From contig NZ_BJYR01000020.1 in the NCBI RefSeq assembly GCF_007991615.1, positions 80,410-144,409 on the forward strand: a stretch of DNA of 64,000 nucleotides, given 5' to 3'. The translations under genes and the position numbers were made by a program. This document shows, one piece after another, positions 17,217 through 25,022 of this stretch; position 1 is the stretch's first letter; every line of letters starts with the position of its first letter. Under the pieces are notes generated by a model. It did not search any database, was not told where the DNA came from, and saw only the letters and a program-made list of their open reading frames with translations. This DNA comes from Novosphingobium sediminis (GTDB lineage: Bacteria > Pseudomonadota > Alphaproteobacteria > Sphingomonadales > Sphingomonadaceae).

Positions 17217-18167
17217 TCAGCCAGCCATGCCGGCAAGCCGCGTGGGCAGAGCCGGATCGCGCGGATCGTTCCAGTCCTGCCGCGCCGCCCATTCTGCGAG
17301 GCTGGCAGGTTTGTGCTTGAAATGCTTCGCCATTTCCTCTGGCGCAACAATCAGGGGGGAGACGGGCTGCGCGTTGTACCAGCGGTAGAACTGGGCCATC
17401 CCGTCGTAGATCGAAGCCGGCTTCACTTCTGCCGAGCCCGTCACCAGAAGGCTCATTGCCGAGGCGAAGTCGTCGGGCGTCAGGCTCTTGAACACGATAT
17501 TCTTGCCCGAGACCTTGCTCAGGATCGCCGCCACCTCATCGCCCACCAGCGCTTCGGGGCCGCCCACCTTATAGCGTCCGCTGGGCAAGTCGGCATTGGT
17601 CAGCGCCTCGACCATGAAAGCCGCCACGTCATCGAGGCAGATCCACGAGATCTTGAGGTCGGGCTTGGCCGGATAGGCGAAGATGCCCTTGTTCACGATG
17701 CCGGGCTTGTTCCAGCTGCGGATCATGTTGTCCATGAACACGCGCGATTCGATGATCGCCCACTCGCAGCCGCTCTCAGCGATCGCCGCGATGATGGCGC
17801 GCCGACCGTCCATCGCCGGGCTGCCGATATCCTCTTCGGCGATGTGGCAACTGGTGTGGAAGACGATGCGCTTCACCCCGTTCGCCTTGCCCGCCGCCGC
17901 AATGTTGGCGCCCATCTTTTGCGCAAGATCGCGGTCAAACACGAACGGCAGGTGCGCGGCAATCGCGTCCATCCCCTTGGCCGCCGCGATCATCGAGGCT
18001 TCGTCGTAGATATCCGCGGCCACCGTTTCGACGTGGGCAAACTCGGTGCCTGCCAGCGCATTCGGATTGCGCAGTGCTGCCACCGGCGTCAGCCCGGCCG
18101 CGATCAGCCGCGTCAGCAGCGGATGCCCCTGGTCGCCCGTCGCGCCCAGCACCAGAATGCGGTTCAT
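17217..18167 (-). CDS. NmrA-like/atypical SDR NAD(P)-binding protein
   Basis: This 316-residue atypical SDR has the N-terminal motif LVLGATGDQG (GxxGxxG) and then VAALRNPNALAG, the pattern of NmrA/HSCARG and isoflavone-reductase-like proteins. The classical YxxxK dyad is absent, as is common in this group, where members are redox sensors or reductases. A paralogue lies at 26890-27822. It sits 12 bp downstream of the flavoprotein gene in the six-gene minus operon. Co-occurrence of an NmrA-like protein with SDRs in both operons suggests an enzymatic role in the pathway, but I cannot name the reaction. Confidence 0.82.
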   Translation of the reverse strand: MNRILVLGATGDQGHPLLTRLIAAGLTPVAALRNPNALAGTEFAHVETVAADIYDEASMIAAAKGMDAIAAHLPFVFDRDLAQKMGANIAAAGKANGVKRIVFHTSCHIAEEDIGSPAMDGRRAIIAAIAESGCEWAIIESRVFMDNMIRSWNKPGIVNKGIFAYPAKPDLKISWICLDDVAAFMVEALTNADLPSGRYKVGGPEALVGDEVAAILSKVSGKNIVFKSLTPDDFASAMSLLVTGSAEVKPASIYDGMAQFYRWYNAQPVSPLIVAPEEMAKHFKHKPASLAEWAARQDWNDPRDPALPTRLAGMAG

Positions 18168-18179
18168 CGAAATACCTTC

Positions 18180-19796
18180 CTATTGATTGGCGAGCCGCGC
18201 GGCCGTCCGCCCGGCGATACATCCAAAGGTCAGGGCCGGGCCGAGAGTACCGCCCGCGCCCGCGTAAACACTGCCGGTCGGACACGCGATCACATTGCCC
18301 GCGCCATAGAGCCCGGGGATCGGCTCGCCGTCCACGTCAAGCACTTGCGCCGCTGCGTTGGTTTTCGCCCCGCCATTGGTGCCGAGCGCGCCCAGCTTCA
18401 GCTGCACCGCATGGAACGGCCCCTGCACCAGCGGCCCCAGCGTCGCCGCCGCACCAGGCCGCGAACGATCGCCATAAAAGTGATCGTAGGCGCTGACGCC
18501 GCGCCCGAAATCGGGATCCTCGGCATTGGCAGCATATGCATTGAAGCGTTCGACCGTCTGCAGCATTTGCGCAGCATCGACGCCGATCCTGCCCGCCAGT
18601 TCTTCCAGCGTGTCAGCAGTGAAAACCCAGTCCGGCAGCGCATCGAAGGGCATCACCGGGCCGATGGGATAACGCCCACGGTACTGCGCATCGAATACCA
18701 GCCACGCCGGGTTGTTTGGATAATCATAGGTTGCGGGATCGAAGAGGTGGAAGGCCCCCGCCAGCGAGGAATAGTTGTTCGCCTCGTTGCAGAAGCGCTT
18801 CCCAGCGCGGTTCACAAGCAGGCTGTGCGGCAAGGTCCGCTCGATGAGCACGGGCGAGGCGCGCTGTTCGCCCCCCGGCCAATGTGCACCTCCGATGGAA
18901 AGCGTCGGCACCCACCACGCCGAAGTCATGTTCCCCAGCCCCGCGCCGACCGACATGGCGAGCTTGAGCCCATCGCCCGTGTTTCCTGGCGGCGAGGCCG
19001 GCATATCAAGCGGGCCGCGCAAGAAAGTCTTCTTGAGGTTCTCGTTCCACTCGAACCCGCCGGTCGCGAGAATGACCCCGCGCTCCGCACGAATGCAGCG
19101 CCCGCCGGCAAACTCGACGCCAACAACGCGGCCTGCTTCCACGATCAGTCGCTCGGCCTTGAGGCCAAGTTGCGGCTCGATCCCGCGCGCGAGACACGCC
19201 GCCAGCAGCCGCCCGACCATCGCCTGCCCAAACCCGCGCAAGTCCGCATCGGCGCGGCGCTTGAGTTCAGCCGGATCGACAAACCCGCTGCTTCCGCCAA
19301 GCGGCGTTTCGCGCAGCATCATCCGCTGGATAACGCCGTCGCTGAACACCTTCTCCGCCCATGGGCCGAGCGTGGTGAAATCGAACAGTTCGTTATCGAG
19401 CGCGCGCCCGCCTTCGGGCTTTGCTCCCGGGCGGTCGAGATAATAGTCCGGATAACTCGGCAGGATACTCACCGCGAGCGCGTCTGCTTCCTCCAGAAAC
19501 GCCAGCGCATTCGGCGCTTCGCGCACGAAAGCGCCAAGCACGTCGGCATCCATTTCGCCGTGATCGAGGCTGCCAAAATAGGCGAGCGCGTCTTCCTCGC
19601 TATCGGCCATGCCGGCGGCCTGCATGCGCGGGTTGTTCGCGGCCCAGATAATCCCGCCCGAAACGGCAGCCGTGCCGCCCAGCCGGTCGCCCTTTTCGGC
19701 CAGCGTGACCTGCGCCCCCGCCGCATGGGCCGCCAGCGCCGCAGCCATCCCTGCCGCGCCCGCGCCGATAATCAGAACGTCAGTCGTCTCGCTCAC
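18180..19796 (-). CDS. FAD-dependent oxidoreductase of the 3-ketosteroid Delta1-dehydrogenase family
   Basis: This 538-residue flavoprotein (FAD_binding_2 family) has the dinucleotide motif IIGAGAAGMAAA at residues 9-20, LGGTAAVSGG and VILATGGFEWN. The C-terminus VYAGAGGTLGPALTFGCIAG carries a Tyr four residues before a Gly, as in KstD active sites. Enzymes of this group introduce a double bond next to a ring ketone (KstD) or reduce it. It starts with GTG (19796), 1 bp after the SDR stop. Together with flanking SDRs and the thiolase-fold/DUF35 pair it hints at an alicyclic or steroid-like substrate; this is inference. The subfamily could also include fumarate-reductase-like or urocanate-reductase-like enzymes. 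Confidence 0.88.
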   Translation of the reverse strand: MSETTDVLIIGAGAAGMAAALAAHAAGAQVTLAEKGDRLGGTAAVSGGIIWAANNPRMQAAGMADSEEDALAYFGSLDHGEMDADVLGAFVREAPNALAFLEEADALAVSILPSYPDYYLDRPGAKPEGGRALDNELFDFTTLGPWAEKVFSDGVIQRMMLRETPLGGSSGFVDPAELKRRADADLRGFGQAMVGRLLAACLARGIEPQLGLKAERLIVEAGRVVGVEFAGGRCIRAERGVILATGGFEWNENLKKTFLRGPLDMPASPPGNTGDGLKLAMSVGAGLGNMTSAWWVPTLSIGGAHWPGGEQRASPVLIERTLPHSLLVNRAGKRFCNEANNYSSLAGAFHLFDPATYDYPNNPAWLVFDAQYRGRYPIGPVMPFDALPDWVFTADTLEELAGRIGVDAAQMLQTVERFNAYAANAEDPDFGRGVSAYDHFYGDRSRPGAAATLGPLVQGPFHAVQLKLGALGTNGGAKTNAAAQVLDVDGEPIPGLYGAGNVIACPTGSVYAGAGGTLGPALTFGCIAGRTAARLANQ

Positions 19797-19797
19797 C

Positions 19798-20571
19798 TTA
19801 CAGCCCCCCGGCGACGTAGAGGCACTGCCCCGTCACCCAACCTGAGGCCGGCGAGCACAGGTAGACTGCCGCCGCCGCGATATCCTCCTCGCGGCCATAG
19901 CGTTGCAGTGGAATGCGGATCATCTCGCGCAGCGCCTCGCGCGCTGCTTCATCGCCAGTGCGCATGCACTCGTTGAAGTTCTGCGTCGGGATCGGCCCCG
20001 GCGCGACGGCATTGATGCGGATCCTGGGCGCGAGTTCGCGCGAAAGCGTCTCGGTCAGGCTGTTAACCCCGGCCTTGGCCGCGGCATAAGGCCCGTTCTT
20101 GACCTGCGGCCCGAACGCCGCGCGCGATGAGGTGTTGAGGATTGTGCCGCCAGCCTCGCCCATGGCCTTGGCCGCAACCACTGCCCCCATCCATACGGCC
20201 TTGAGGTTGAGATCGACTTGCGCGTCCCAGCTTTCCTCGGTTGTCTTCGTCAGATAACGCGGATTGCCATCAGGAATGCCGCCAGCATTGCTCACCCAGA
20301 TGCTGACCGACCCGAGTTCCTCGGCTGCCCGCGCTGCCAAGTTCTCAAGCGCCGCCATGGACGTCGCATCGGTGGGCACGGCAATCGCCCGCCGCCCCCG
20401 CGCGCGGATTTCCTCAGCCACCGCCTCGATATCCGCCGCCGTGCGCGCGCCAAGCGCCACGTCAGCGCCCGCTTCGGCCAGCGCTATGGCAATCGCGCGG
20501 CCAATCCCCTTGCCCGCGCCGGTGACCACGGCCACCCGCCCATCGATGCGGAAGCTGTCGAGAATGCTCAT
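19798..20571 (-). CDS. SDR family oxidoreductase
   Basis: This 257-residue classical SDR has VVTGAGKGIG, GARTAADIE (no acidic residue directly after beta-2, so NADP use is likely), the NAG-equivalent VSNAGG, and the catalytic Ser plus YAAAK (NGPYAAAKAG). PGPIPTQNF is the usual loop after beta-6. The ATG at 20571 overlaps the Rieske gene stop (ATGA), and its own stop lies 1 bp from the start of the flavoprotein gene. It resembles glucose/7alpha-hydroxysteroid dehydrogenase-like SDRs in general layout. The role is probably oxidation of a hydroxyl installed by the oxygenase. Confidence 0.9.
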   Translation of the reverse strand: MSILDSFRIDGRVAVVTGAGKGIGRAIAIALAEAGADVALGARTAADIEAVAEEIRARGRRAIAVPTDATSMAALENLAARAAEELGSVSIWVSNAGGIPDGNPRYLTKTTEESWDAQVDLNLKAVWMGAVVAAKAMGEAGGTILNTSSRAAFGPQVKNGPYAAAKAGVNSLTETLSRELAPRIRINAVAPGPIPTQNFNECMRTGDEAAREALREMIRIPLQRYGREEDIAAAAVYLCSPASGWVTGQCLYVAGGL

Positions 20572-21878
20572 GCGGGTTCTGCCTCGCGTTCCATCAGGTT
20601 CACGCGCGGATCGTTCGGCCAGACCCATTCCTTGCCGATCACCTGCTGCGCCGCGAGGTGCGGCGGCACGTTCTCCAGCCCGATCATCTTGTCGCAGGTC
20701 TGGTGGAAGCTGTAGATGCGCGCTTCCTGATAGCTCAGCGGGACGGACTTGAAGCCGTCGCTTTCCATCGACTTCTGGATCGCCTCGCCGAACTGCGTGT
20801 CCTCCTGAATGATCGGGCTCATCTCGCGCTCACCCTTGCCGTCGGGCCCAATCTTCCTATTTGGAACCGTCCACAGATCCGGCACCGGGCCATCGCCCCA
20901 ATCGAGCGCCATGGTGATGAGTTCCAGCCGCGTGGTGTTCAGCGAAGTGGGCCAGAATATCAGCGGCGGGATGAAGAAGTTCGAGAGCGGCGAGACCCAG
21001 TTGGGGAACATCGTGTAGCTCTGGGTCGTGGTTCGCCCCAGTTCGCCCACCGTCTCGATCGACTGCCATTCGGGCGGGTTATCGATTGCCCGCACGTGTT
21101 CGCGGTTGGTGTTGCGCGGCGGCGGCGCAATCATGCGGGCATGACCGCCGGGGAACATCGTGTTCACATTGCGCTTGGAATCGACCAGCGGGGCTACCGT
21201 ATCGGGGTGGATGAACGGCACATGGTAGACCTCCATGTTGGCCTCCATCGCCACCTTCCAGTTGCATTTCAGATCGAACGACTGGCGCGCCGCGAGCCGC
21301 ACCTTGTCGAAGGCGAATTCCTCCCACTCGTCCCACAGCGGACCCATCCAATCCCGCAGCGACATCGCGCCTTCATCGAGGTTCACGAAGATCAGCTTGC
21401 CGTACATCTCGCAGCGCACAGAAATCAGGCTGCGGCACGATTTGTCGAAGTTGCTGCCGAAATCCTGCGATTCCGGCACGCCGACGAGCTCGCCATCCGT
21501 CTTGTAAGTCCAGTTGTGATAGCCGCACATCAGGCGCGGGGTGCGCCCGCGCTGCGCGGTGACGACCGGCGCGCCGCGATGCCGGCAGGTGTTGTAGAAG
21601 GCTCGGACCACCCCATCCATGCCGTGGACGATAATCAGCGGTTGCCCCACGTTGTCCCACTGCATGAAGCTGCCCGGCTCGGGCACTTCATCGAGATGCG
21701 CGGCAAACAGCCAGCTCTTCTTCCAGATATGCTGCTGCTCGAGGTCGTAATATTCCTGGCTGGTGTAGCGCCCGGCGGGAAGGTCCGGCAGATGCGGGAA
21801 GCCCTCGGGCGGGCGACTGCGCGCCGCTTCCCATTCCATCAGCCGCTTGATCGTGTCGACCGTCTGCTGATCCATCAT
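20568..21878 (-). CDS. Rieske ring-hydroxylating oxygenase, alpha subunit (copy 3)
   Basis: This 436-residue protein has C98-x-H100 (CRHRGAPVV) and C118-x2-H121 (MCGYHNWTY); the second motif reads CGYHNW instead of the usual CPYHGW. Iron ligands are E216-V-Y-H219-x4-H224 (MEVYHVPFIH). I prefer the ATG at 21878 because AGGAG lies eight bases upstream; a GTG at 21887 has no room for a ribosome site. It lies between two SDRs (30 bp from the upstream one, 4-bp overlap with the downstream one), so an oxygenase-dehydrogenase relay is likely. No ferredoxin or reductase is adjacent. Confidence 0.92.
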   Translation of the reverse strand: MMDQQTVDTIKRLMEWEAARSRPPEGFPHLPDLPAGRYTSQEYYDLEQQHIWKKSWLFAAHLDEVPEPGSFMQWDNVGQPLIIVHGMDGVVRAFYNTCRHRGAPVVTAQRGRTPRLMCGYHNWTYKTDGELVGVPESQDFGSNFDKSCRSLISVRCEMYGKLIFVNLDEGAMSLRDWMGPLWDEWEEFAFDKVRLAARQSFDLKCNWKVAMEANMEVYHVPFIHPDTVAPLVDSKRNVNTMFPGGHARMIAPPPRNTNREHVRAIDNPPEWQSIETVGELGRTTTQSYTMFPNWVSPLSNFFIPPLIFWPTSLNTTRLELITMALDWGDGPVPDLWTVPNRKIGPDGKGEREMSPIIQEDTQFGEAIQKSMESDGFKSVPLSYQEARIYSFHQTCDKMIGLENVPPHLAAQQVIGKEWVWPNDPRVNLMEREAEPA

Positions 21879-21908
21879 CTGCCGCACTCCTGTTCCGGGC
21901 GAACGCGC

Positions 21909-22679
21909 TCAGGCGTTGCCAGCAATCACCGATTTCGCATCATCCACGCGGATCGCCGCGCCGTTGATGAACTTGCTTTCGTCCGAGGCGAGGAACACCA
22001 CGGTGTAGGCAATGTCGTCAGGCTCACCGAGCTTGGTGATCGGCCCGCCATTGAGCGCCTCTTCCGCACCGCGCATCAATGCAGCCTGCCGCCCCACTTC
22101 GATCACCATCGGCGTCAGGATACCGGCGGGGTGGATCGAGTTGCAGCGAATGTTGTAGCCCTGCCGCGCGCAATGGACGGCTACGGCGCGAGTAAGCCCT
22201 TCTACCGCACCCTTTGCTGCGCAATATGCCGCAACAGCACTCTCGCCCTGCACTGAAGCAATCGAGGCCATGTTGACGATCGAGCCGCCGCCGGTTTCCT
22301 TCATCACGCGCACTGCGTGCTGGCAGCCAAACCACGTGCCATCCGCGCTGACGGCCATGATGAAGCGGTAGTCCTTCTCGGTCTGCGTTTCGATATCGCC
22401 AAGTTCGACCACGCCCGCGTTGTTGACGAGAATATCGAGCTTGCCGTGCCGCGCGACAACGTCATCGACCAGCACGCGCCATTCCGCATCGTGCCGCACA
22501 TCGAGATGGCGATACTCGGCCATATCGCCCAGTTCGGCGGCGACACGCTCACCGTTCGCGCTGTCCACATCGGTGAGGATCACGCGTGCACCTTCACGCA
22601 CGAACATGCGTGCGTCCGCCTCGCCGAGGCCCTTGGCCGCGCCGGTGATGATCGCAACTTTCCCCTGAAGTCTGCCCAT
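21909..22679 (-). CDS. SDR family oxidoreductase (paralogue of the SDR at 778)
   Basis: This 256-residue classical SDR has VAIITGAAKGLGEADARMF, VILTDVDSA (acidic, NAD type), LVNNAGVVELGD and the active site NMASIASVQGE...YCAAK. It is very similar to the SDR at 778-1569 through the whole N-terminal half and the active-site region, pointing to a duplication within the island. It is the first gene of the minus operon 22679->16065. The 89-base gap to the divergent LinA-like gene at 22769 must hold both promoters; I could not pick clear -35/-10 boxes. Confidence 0.9.
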   Translation of the reverse strand: MGRLQGKVAIITGAAKGLGEADARMFVREGARVILTDVDSANGERVAAELGDMAEYRHLDVRHDAEWRVLVDDVVARHGKLDILVNNAGVVELGDIETQTEKDYRFIMAVSADGTWFGCQHAVRVMKETGGGSIVNMASIASVQGESAVAAYCAAKGAVEGLTRAVAVHCARQGYNIRCNSIHPAGILTPMVIEVGRQAALMRGAEEALNGGPITKLGEPDDIAYTVVFLASDESKFINGAAIRVDDAKSVIAGNA

Positions 22680-22768
22680 TTTCCGGCCTTCCTCTCAATT
22701 ATGCAAGTTCCCACCAATTCACCCCGGATGCTAGGCAGACGTTACTAGCAAAAGAGAGGGGAAGCGCC

Positions 22769-23233
22769 GTGGCACTGACGATGGACGAGCTCTCGGCGCG
22801 CGAGGAAATCCGCGATCTGCTCCACCGCTATTGCAAGGGAATCGACCGGAAAGACTGGGCTTTGGTGCGTTCGTGCTTTGCCGACGACCATGTCCACCGG
22901 CACTCCACCTTCGTCGGTTCGCCGGACGAATTTATCGGTTTTGCCAGTGCCGTGCTGGGCACGATCCCCGCGACGCATCACACCATCGGCAACGTCCACT
23001 TTGCATTCGCCGAAGACGGCCTCAGCGTGGCGACCGAGGCCAACTTCGTTGCCTACCACTTCATCGAAGCGGGCCACCTGGAAGGCACGCCTGTGCCGAC
23101 GCATGGCAAGGCAACCGACTGGATCGTTGCTGGCCGCTACTGCGACCGCATGGAAAAGCGCGATGGGCGCTGGATCATCGTGGCGCGACAAGCGTACCAT
23201 GACTGGGAACGCGTGGACGCTGCCAACACATAG
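22769..23233 (+). CDS. LinA/SnoaL-like protein with conserved Asp-His pair (fourth copy)
   Basis: This 154-residue cone-fold protein has LLHRYCKGIDRKD, with Asp at the LinA Asp25 position, and IPATHHTIGNV, with His at the LinA His73 position. GRYCDRMEKRDGRWIIVARQ is the terminal hairpin. The GTG start has GAGGGGAAG six bases upstream. It is paralogous to the triplet at 8350-9909 but lies on the opposite strand in a different unit, leading towards an SDR and a TIM-barrel protein. The proposed role is dehydratase or isomerase on a ring-hydroxylation product; substrate unknown. Confidence 0.85.
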   Translation: MALTMDELSAREEIRDLLHRYCKGIDRKDWALVRSCFADDHVHRHSTFVGSPDEFIGFASAVLGTIPATHHTIGNVHFAFAEDGLSVATEANFVAYHFIEAGHLEGTPVPTHGKATDWIVAGRYCDRMEKRDGRWIIVARQAYHDWERVDAANT

Positions 23234-23248
23234 GAAATCTCCCCCACG

Positions 23249-23327
23249 CCCGCTCGTGCTGAGCTTGTCGAAGCATCATGCACGGTGGTCGCGCCAACAC
23301 CCTTCGACAAGCTCAGGGTGAGCGGGA
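23249..23327. repeat. Imperfect inverted repeat (family C, copy 1)
   Basis: The left arm CTGAGCTTGTCGAAG and right arm CTTCGACAAGCTCAGGGTGA surround a loop of about 30 bases. The element occupies the gap between the LinA-like gene and the next SDR. Further copies are at 26732-26868 and 54661-54695. This core is a common dispersed repeat in sphingomonad genomes (recognised from general knowledge, not searched). Confidence 0.8.
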
Positions 23328-23363
23328 GTGGGCTGGAGGATGTTGATAGAGAAGGGAAATAGG

Positions 23364-24104
23364 ATGCGACTGAACGGCAAGACAGCCCTGATCACCGGCG
23401 GTTCCTCGGGGCTGGGTGCCGCCATGTCGCGGCGCTTCGTCGCCGAAGGCGCGAGCGTTGTGATCGCAGACATTGATGATGCGAACGGCGAAGCCCTCGC
23501 CGCTGAACTCGGTGACAAGGCCAGCTACATCCACCTCGACGTGACCAAGGAAGCCGATTGGGCCGCCGCCTTCGCCGGGATCGAGACCGTCGACTGCGTC
23601 ATCAACAACGCCGGGATCACCACGGCAGGCAATATCGAGCAAGTGACGCTCGAGCAGTTCCGCCACGAATTCGAGATCGACGTCGTAGGCGTGTTCCTCG
23701 GCTGCAAGTACGCGGTTGCCGCCATGAAGGAACGCGGCGGTTCGATCATCAACATGTCGTCGCTCGCGGGCATCAAGGCGACCGCCGATCTAGTGGCCTA
23801 CAACGGCGCGAAGGCGGCAGTGGCGATCATGACGAAGTCGATCGCGGCGCACTGCGGCAAGAGCGGCTACGGCATTCGCTGCAACTCGATCCACCCCGGC
23901 GTGATCCGCACCCCGATCCTCGACAAGGTGCTGGCACAAGTACCCAATCCGGACGAAGTCTACGCCGGCTGGGTCGCCGTGCATCCCATCGGCCGCATCG
24001 GCACGCCGGAGGAAATCGCCGCCATCGCGGTCTACCTCGCCTCGGACGAATCCGGCTTCACCACCGGCGCCGAGTTTCGCATCGACGGGGGAAGCTCGAT
24101 CTGA
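23364..24104 (+). CDS. SDR family oxidoreductase
   Basis: This 246-residue classical SDR has TALITGGSSGLGAAM, VVIADIDDA (acidic, NAD type), VINNAGI and the active site NMSSLAGI...YNGAK. I chose the ATG at 23364 (MRLNGKTALITGG) because GAAGGGA lies a few bases upstream and the Rossmann motif begins at the usual distance; the frame is open to 23328. Its stop overlaps the start of the TIM-barrel gene (TGATG). The closest general resemblance is to cyclohexanol- or hydroxysteroid-dehydrogenase-like SDRs. Confidence 0.9.
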   Translation: MRLNGKTALITGGSSGLGAAMSRRFVAEGASVVIADIDDANGEALAAELGDKASYIHLDVTKEADWAAAFAGIETVDCVINNAGITTAGNIEQVTLEQFRHEFEIDVVGVFLGCKYAVAAMKERGGSIINMSSLAGIKATADLVAYNGAKAAVAIMTKSIAAHCGKSGYGIRCNSIHPGVIRTPILDKVLAQVPNPDEVYAGWVAVHPIGRIGTPEEIAAIAVYLASDESGFTTGAEFRIDGGSSI

Positions 24105-24895
24105 TGAACCCGATCAGCCTCGCCTCGGGCATCGTCCCCGAATTCGGCCCGGTGGAGACCATCCGCGCCGCACGCTTCGGCGGGTTCGATGCGGTCGGCC
24201 TCTGGGTCGTGCCCGAGACATGGACTGACACTACAACCCGTGAGGCCCGCGCCGCACTCGCGGATACTGGCCTGCCGGTGGTGGATGTCGAGGTCATCTG
24301 GCTCCAGCCAGGCAGCGATATGGCGGCGCACAAGAAGGTGATCGACGTCGGCGCGGAGTTGGGCGCGCAGAACGTGCTGTGCGTGTCGTCTGAACCCGAC
24401 GTGGGCGTGACGGCAGCGCGGCTGCACGAGCTTTGCGTCCATGCCGAAGGGACGGGGCTGCGCGTCGCGCTGGAGTTCGGGATCTTCACCGAGGTCAAAA
24501 ACCTGACGATGGCGCTGGGCGTGCTCGATCACGTCGGCCATCCCTTGCGCGCGCTGCTGATCGATCCGATCCATGTCGACCGCTCGCAGAGCTCGATTGC
24601 CGATATCGCAAAGGTTCCGCGCGAACTGCTGCCCTATGCGCAGTTTTGCGACGCACCCGCCAAGCGCCCTGACCCTGCGAATTTCGCCGCGATCATCGAA
24701 GACGCCATCGACCTTCGCGAACAATGCGGCGAAGGCGCGCTGGCGCTGGCGGATATCTACAAGGGCTTGCCGCCGGGCATCCCCCTCAGCATCGAGTTGC
24801 GTTCAAAGGCTTTGCGCGACGGGTTCCCCGATCCAGGCGAACGCGCGCGGGCGGTGGCTGAGGCGACGCGGCGCTGGTTGGGGGCGCAGGCATAG
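24104..24895 (+). CDS. Sugar phosphate isomerase/epimerase-like TIM-barrel protein
   Basis: This 263-residue protein is of the xylose-isomerase-like TIM-barrel family (AP endonuclease 2/IolE-type fold). Visible barrel features are IVPEFGPVETIRAARFGGFD, VVDVEVIWLQPG, ALEFGIFTEV (a likely metal-binding Glu on the strand) and LLIDPIHVDR. Family members isomerise or epimerise sugars or inositols, or hydrolyse cyclic diketones. The start overlaps the stop of the preceding SDR, so the two are coupled and probably act in sequence on one substrate. The reaction cannot be named; metal-dependent keto-enol or aldose-ketose chemistry is likely. Confidence 0.75.
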   Translation: MNPISLASGIVPEFGPVETIRAARFGGFDAVGLWVVPETWTDTTTREARAALADTGLPVVDVEVIWLQPGSDMAAHKKVIDVGAELGAQNVLCVSSEPDVGVTAARLHELCVHAEGTGLRVALEFGIFTEVKNLTMALGVLDHVGHPLRALLIDPIHVDRSQSSIADIAKVPRELLPYAQFCDAPAKRPDPANFAAIIEDAIDLREQCGEGALALADIYKGLPPGIPLSIELRSKALRDGFPDPGERARAVAEATRRWLGAQA

Positions 24896-24918
24896 ACCTT
24901 ACCCCACCAACCTAACTT

Positions 24919-25004
24919 CGTCATTGCGAGCGTAGCGAAGCAATCCAGAGCGTGCGTGCTCATCCGCTCTGGATTGCTTCGTCGCTACGCTCCTCGCGGG
25001 TGAC
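24919..25004. repeat. Long intergenic palindrome (repeat family A, copy 2)
   Basis: This is the second copy of the element at 654-739: the same left arm (GAGCGTAGCGAAGCAATCCA) and right arm (CTCTGGATTGCTTCGTCGCT), with a different loop of about a dozen bases and slight decay near the right end (CTCGCGGGTGACG in place of CTCGCAATGACG). It lies between the convergent TIM-barrel and S10-peptidase genes and could end both transcripts. Confidence 0.85.
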
Positions 25005-25022
25005 GAGGTGGGGTGCGTAAAC

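Noticed and set aside
17169..19976. A 935-codon open frame on the plus strand
   Set aside because: It runs antisense to the NmrA-like and flavoprotein genes, is extremely Arg/His-rich and matches no family; high G+C codon usage keeps the opposite strand free of stops.
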